Positions 61,676 to 64,000 of a DNA stretch of 64,000 nt are shown piece by piece (the stretch's first letter is position 1; each line of letters opens with the position of its first letter). The notes beneath the pieces were generated by a model that saw only the letters and a list, made by a program, of their open reading frames with translations, had not been told where the DNA came from and searched no databases. The DNA is from Bacteroidota bacterium (GTDB lineage Bacteria; Bacteroidota; Bacteroidia; Sphingobacteriales; Sphingobacteriaceae): NCBI GenBank assembly GCA_023450085.1, contig JAEXHI010000027.1, forward strand, positions 1-64,000. The letters are read 5' to 3'. A program made the translations under genes and the position numbers.

Positions 61676-62914
61676 ATGAAGATTGCAATTTTGGGAGCGG
61701 GAATTTCAGGTCTTAGTATAGCAAAATTACTGAAGAATAATTTTGAGGTACAGATATTTGAACAGGAGAACAAACCTGGAGGAATTGCAAAAACTGAACT
61801 GACAAATGGCATTGCTTATCACCATACAGGTGGCCACTGTTTCAATTCCCAACATTCGGAAGTACTTGATTTCGTTTTTGACCATATTATGTCTCGAGAA
61901 GATTGGAATATGGTAAACAGAAAAGCTAAAATCCAACTAAACAATTTTGAGGTACCCTATCCTATTGAATACGCAGTAAAAGATATCTATAAGCAAGACC
62001 CGAATTTAGCACTAAATATTGCTTCCGATTATTTTTCTAGTGACAGCGGGGCTAACAGTTCAAATTTACTACAATGGTTCGAAAACAATTTTGGGAAAGC
62101 ACTAACCGATGTCTATTTCAAACCTTACAACGAAAAAATTTGGAATAAAAGACTAGAAGAAATGAGCCCAATTTGGGTCAAAGACAAATTGCCTGTTCCA
62201 GACAAACCATCCTTTTTACGTAGTCTAATTGAAACGGAAAATGATCAAATGCCTCATCGTTTCTTTTTCTACCCAAAAAGTAACGACCAAAACACTTTCA
62301 TTAGCAAACTGGCCCAAGATTTAAATATCAATTATAATTACGTAATCAATAAGATTGATTATAATACATCCTTAAAAAAATGGACACTAAATAACGAAGG
62401 TGGCTTTGACCTTGTTATTAGTACTATTCCGTTAAACATTTTGCCCCAACTGCTCAGTAATGTACCTAACCATGTTTTAGATAATGCAAAAAAGCTAAAG
62501 TACAACCAACTAACCACTATGCTCTGGCAAAGTCAACCAACTGAAAATACCTGGACGTATATCCCAAATAAAGCTAAACTAGCTCACAGATATATTCATA
62601 TTGGAAATTTCTTTACACCAGTTCAAAACTTTACCATTACAGAAGCAATAGGTGCATATTCCTTTGAAGAGATGGCTCAAAGTGAGAAAGGAAATCCCTT
62701 TTTCATTAAGCCAATTTCCCATCATGTCTCCAATCATGCCTATGTGGTTTTCGACCATGAGTACGAAACAGCAAAAAAAGAAGTATTGAGTTATCTAAAT
62801 CAAATTCAACTACATACCTTAGGCCGATTTGGTGAATGGCAATATTACAATATGGATATCTGCATCAAAAGAAGCATTGAACTCAGTAAAAGTATCATCG
62901 AGAAATACGGTTAA
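61676..62914 (+). CDS. UDP-galactopyranose mutase-like flavoprotein
   Basis: A 412-residue FAD protein. I-A-I-L-G-A-G-I-S-G-L-S (3-14) binds FAD and E-Q-E-N-K-P-G-G-I-A-K follows. The H-H-T-G-G-H-C-F and K-P-Y-N-E-K-I-W-N blocks fit the UGM / protoporphyrinogen-oxidase-like group, some of which make sugar-nucleotide furanoses for surface polysaccharides. It differs enough from classical Glf that no symbol is given. The next gene, 2 bp downstream, is a flippase, which supports a role in exopolysaccharide or O-antigen synthesis. Confidence 0.78.
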   Translation: MKIAILGAGISGLSIAKLLKNNFEVQIFEQENKPGGIAKTELTNGIAYHHTGGHCFNSQHSEVLDFVFDHIMSREDWNMVNRKAKIQLNNFEVPYPIEYAVKDIYKQDPNLALNIASDYFSSDSGANSSNLLQWFENNFGKALTDVYFKPYNEKIWNKRLEEMSPIWVKDKLPVPDKPSFLRSLIETENDQMPHRFFFYPKSNDQNTFISKLAQDLNINYNYVINKIDYNTSLKKWTLNNEGGFDLVISTIPLNILPQLLSNVPNHVLDNAKKLKYNQLTTMLWQSQPTENTWTYIPNKAKLAHRYIHIGNFFTPVQNFTITEAIGAYSFEEMAQSEKGNPFFIKPISHHVSNHAYVVFDHEYETAKKEVLSYLNQIQLHTLGRFGEWQYYNMDICIKRSIELSKSIIEKYG

Positions 62915-62916
62915 CC

Positions 62917-64000
62917 ATGGGAGCAAAAAAAAATGCTATTGCCAATTCTTTCTTGTATTTTTTCAAATACCTAGTCCCATTGGCGACATTTCCATATTTA
63001 ACTAGAATTCTCAGTAAAGAAAAGCTAGGCAACGTTTTTTTTATTGATTCTATTGTACAATATCTTTTGATTTTTACTGCTGCTGGAGTTCCTCTATATG
63101 CAATTAGAGAAATTTCAAAACTGGGCAAACAAATGGAACAAAAAACTCGATTTGCCACAGATTTAGTCGTTATTCAGTTCATAATATCCATTGGAGCTGT
63201 GGCTGTATTACTCCTAAGCCCATATGTCTTTCCCTCTTTATGGCAAAACATTTGGTTAATCAGGATAGGATGTATTTCTATTATATGTTCTTCTTTTTTG
63301 GTAGAATGGTATTTTCAAGCGACAGAAAACTACAAGTATATTACCTATCGCACAGTAATTATCAAAACCATAGCTGCAATTTGCATCTTATTCTTCGTAA
63401 AAAAACAAGATGATGATATTAGCTACTACCTACTTGTTAATCTCTTTATATTACTAAACGCAATCGTGAATTTCTATTTTTTTTGTAGAAATTCCTCTAA
63501 AATTCATTTAAAAGGAACGAGAATCATACCTCACCTAAAACCGCTACTGATTTTTTTTCTCCTCAATTTATCCGTTAGCATATACACCATATTAGATACC
63601 GTAATTTTAGGTTTTTTAACCAATTCAGTCTCGGTAAGCCTCTATAACGTCCCTTTGAAAATTGTAAAGATAGCAAGCGGCTTTATTTTAAGTATAGGGT
63701 TTGTATTGATACCGACCATGTCGCGCTATTACAAGTTAAAACAAACTGAAAAAATAGAGACGATGGTATCGCAAATGCTAAATATCACCTTACTGTTTGC
63801 TATTCCTTTCTGCTTGTTTTTTTTGCTTCTATCTAAAGAAATTATTAGTATCACCGCCGGAACCTCTTACATTGAAGCGCATATCATACTTGTGGTATTA
63901 GCGCCACTACCCTTAATCATCAGCTTTTGCAATGCCTTGGGCACACAATTCCTATTGCCATCTGGCGAAGAAAAAAAAATACTACAGGCCACAGGAATAG
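62917..64000 (+). CDS. Polysaccharide flippase (Wzx / MOP superfamily), cut by window end
   Basis: The frame from the ATG at 62917 stays open for 361 codons to the window edge. It begins MGAKKNAIANSFLYFFKYLV-P-L-A-T-F-P-Y-L-T-R-I-L, typical of Wzx flippases, which flip lipid-linked glycan units across the inner membrane. About ten hydrophobic helices are visible so far (for example near residues 10-30, 45-65 and 85-105). About 50 to 130 residues are probably missing at the C-terminus. It is 2 bp downstream of the mutase-like gene and marks the start of a surface-polysaccharide cluster that continues beyond the window. Confidence 0.88.
   Translation, partial: MGAKKNAIANSFLYFFKYLVPLATFPYLTRILSKEKLGNVFFIDSIVQYLLIFTAAGVPLYAIREISKLGKQMEQKTRFATDLVVIQFIISIGAVAVLLLSPYVFPSLWQNIWLIRIGCISIICSSFLVEWYFQATENYKYITYRTVIIKTIAAICILFFVKKQDDDISYYLLVNLFILLNAIVNFYFFCRNSSKIHLKGTRIIPHLKPLLIFFLLNLSVSIYTILDTVILGFLTNSVSVSLYNVPLKIVKIASGFILSIGFVLIPTMSRYYKLKQTEKIETMVSQMLNITLLFAIPFCLFFLLLSKEIISITAGTSYIEAHIILVVLAPLPLIISFCNALGTQFLLPSGEEKKILQATGI

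Noticed and set aside
1..64000. CRISPR array, integrative element ends, tRNA or rRNA genes
   Set aside because: No regularly spaced repeat-spacer pattern, no integrase with att-like repeats and no tRNA- or rRNA-like sequence was recognised by eye.

Overview
The window reads as chromosomal DNA of a Bacteroidota bacterium, most likely Sphingobacteriaceae (Pedobacter-like). The reasons are paired SusC/SusD outer-membrane genes, a tricorn-type S41 peptidase, a DUF2723 membrane glycosyltransferase, a single-chain PurL, DUF2911, many signal peptides ending in A-Q, and several promoter candidates with the Bacteroidota -7 box TAnnTTTG. No rRNA, tRNA, CRISPR array or intact mobile element was seen. 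The species call is inference from gene content only.

Layout. (1) 1-7,300: an alpha/beta hydrolase, a secreted HExxH protein, a decayed IS3-family transposase, then an AT-rich patch with an orphan TIGR04325-type methyltransferase and two paralogous secreted repeat proteins flanking a small lipoprotein. (2) 7,400-11,500: a GlxA/AraC-type regulator divergent from an SRPBCC-DoxX-SRPBCC-VOC operon, then a converging VOC-EVE-MarR operon. The MarR operon has an inverted repeat whose arms flank a -7 promoter box. (3) 11,700-28,550: a carbohydrate locus with a sialate-O-acetylesterase-like enzyme, an SSS symporter, an FAD oxidoreductase, a LacI regulator and two SusC/SusD pairs. Twin 12-bp operator-like palindromes with identical 19-bp phasing lie upstream of both transcription units, each about the same distance from a -7-like box. 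(4) 28,750-34,200: the DUF2723 protein, a serine hydrolase and a secreted protein of unknown function.

(5) 34,286-44,401: five genes on the minus strand, touching or overlapping. In transcription order they are an HD phosphohydrolase fused to a Pycsar-type (PycTM) membrane domain, polyphosphate kinase 1, an SdiA-regulated-like lipoprotein, a 1196-residue metallophosphoesterase/kinase-like/beta-barrel fusion, and a GAF protein with a weak class III cyclase-like motif. This is the strongest candidate for an under-described system, possibly linking polyphosphate, nucleotide and envelope signalling. (6) 44,400-53,700: an SDR-AraC pair with three phased repeats upstream, the tricorn-like peptidase, RNase HI, a TPR-like protein, DUF2911, fructose-1,6-bisphosphatase and a YfcE-like phosphoesterase. 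(7) 53,700-64,000: a class C serine hydrolase, a VOC-barrel-TrmN6 operon, purL, and the start of a surface-polysaccharide cluster (UDP-galactopyranose-mutase-like flavoprotein and a Wzx-type flippase cut by the window end).

Intergenic spaces carry several families of imperfect inverted repeats typical of dispersed Bacteroidota repeats (18.66, 34.2, 49.96, 51.4 and 54.0 kb). Some also appear to act as terminators. Everything here was read by eye. Domain names are recognition calls, not database results.
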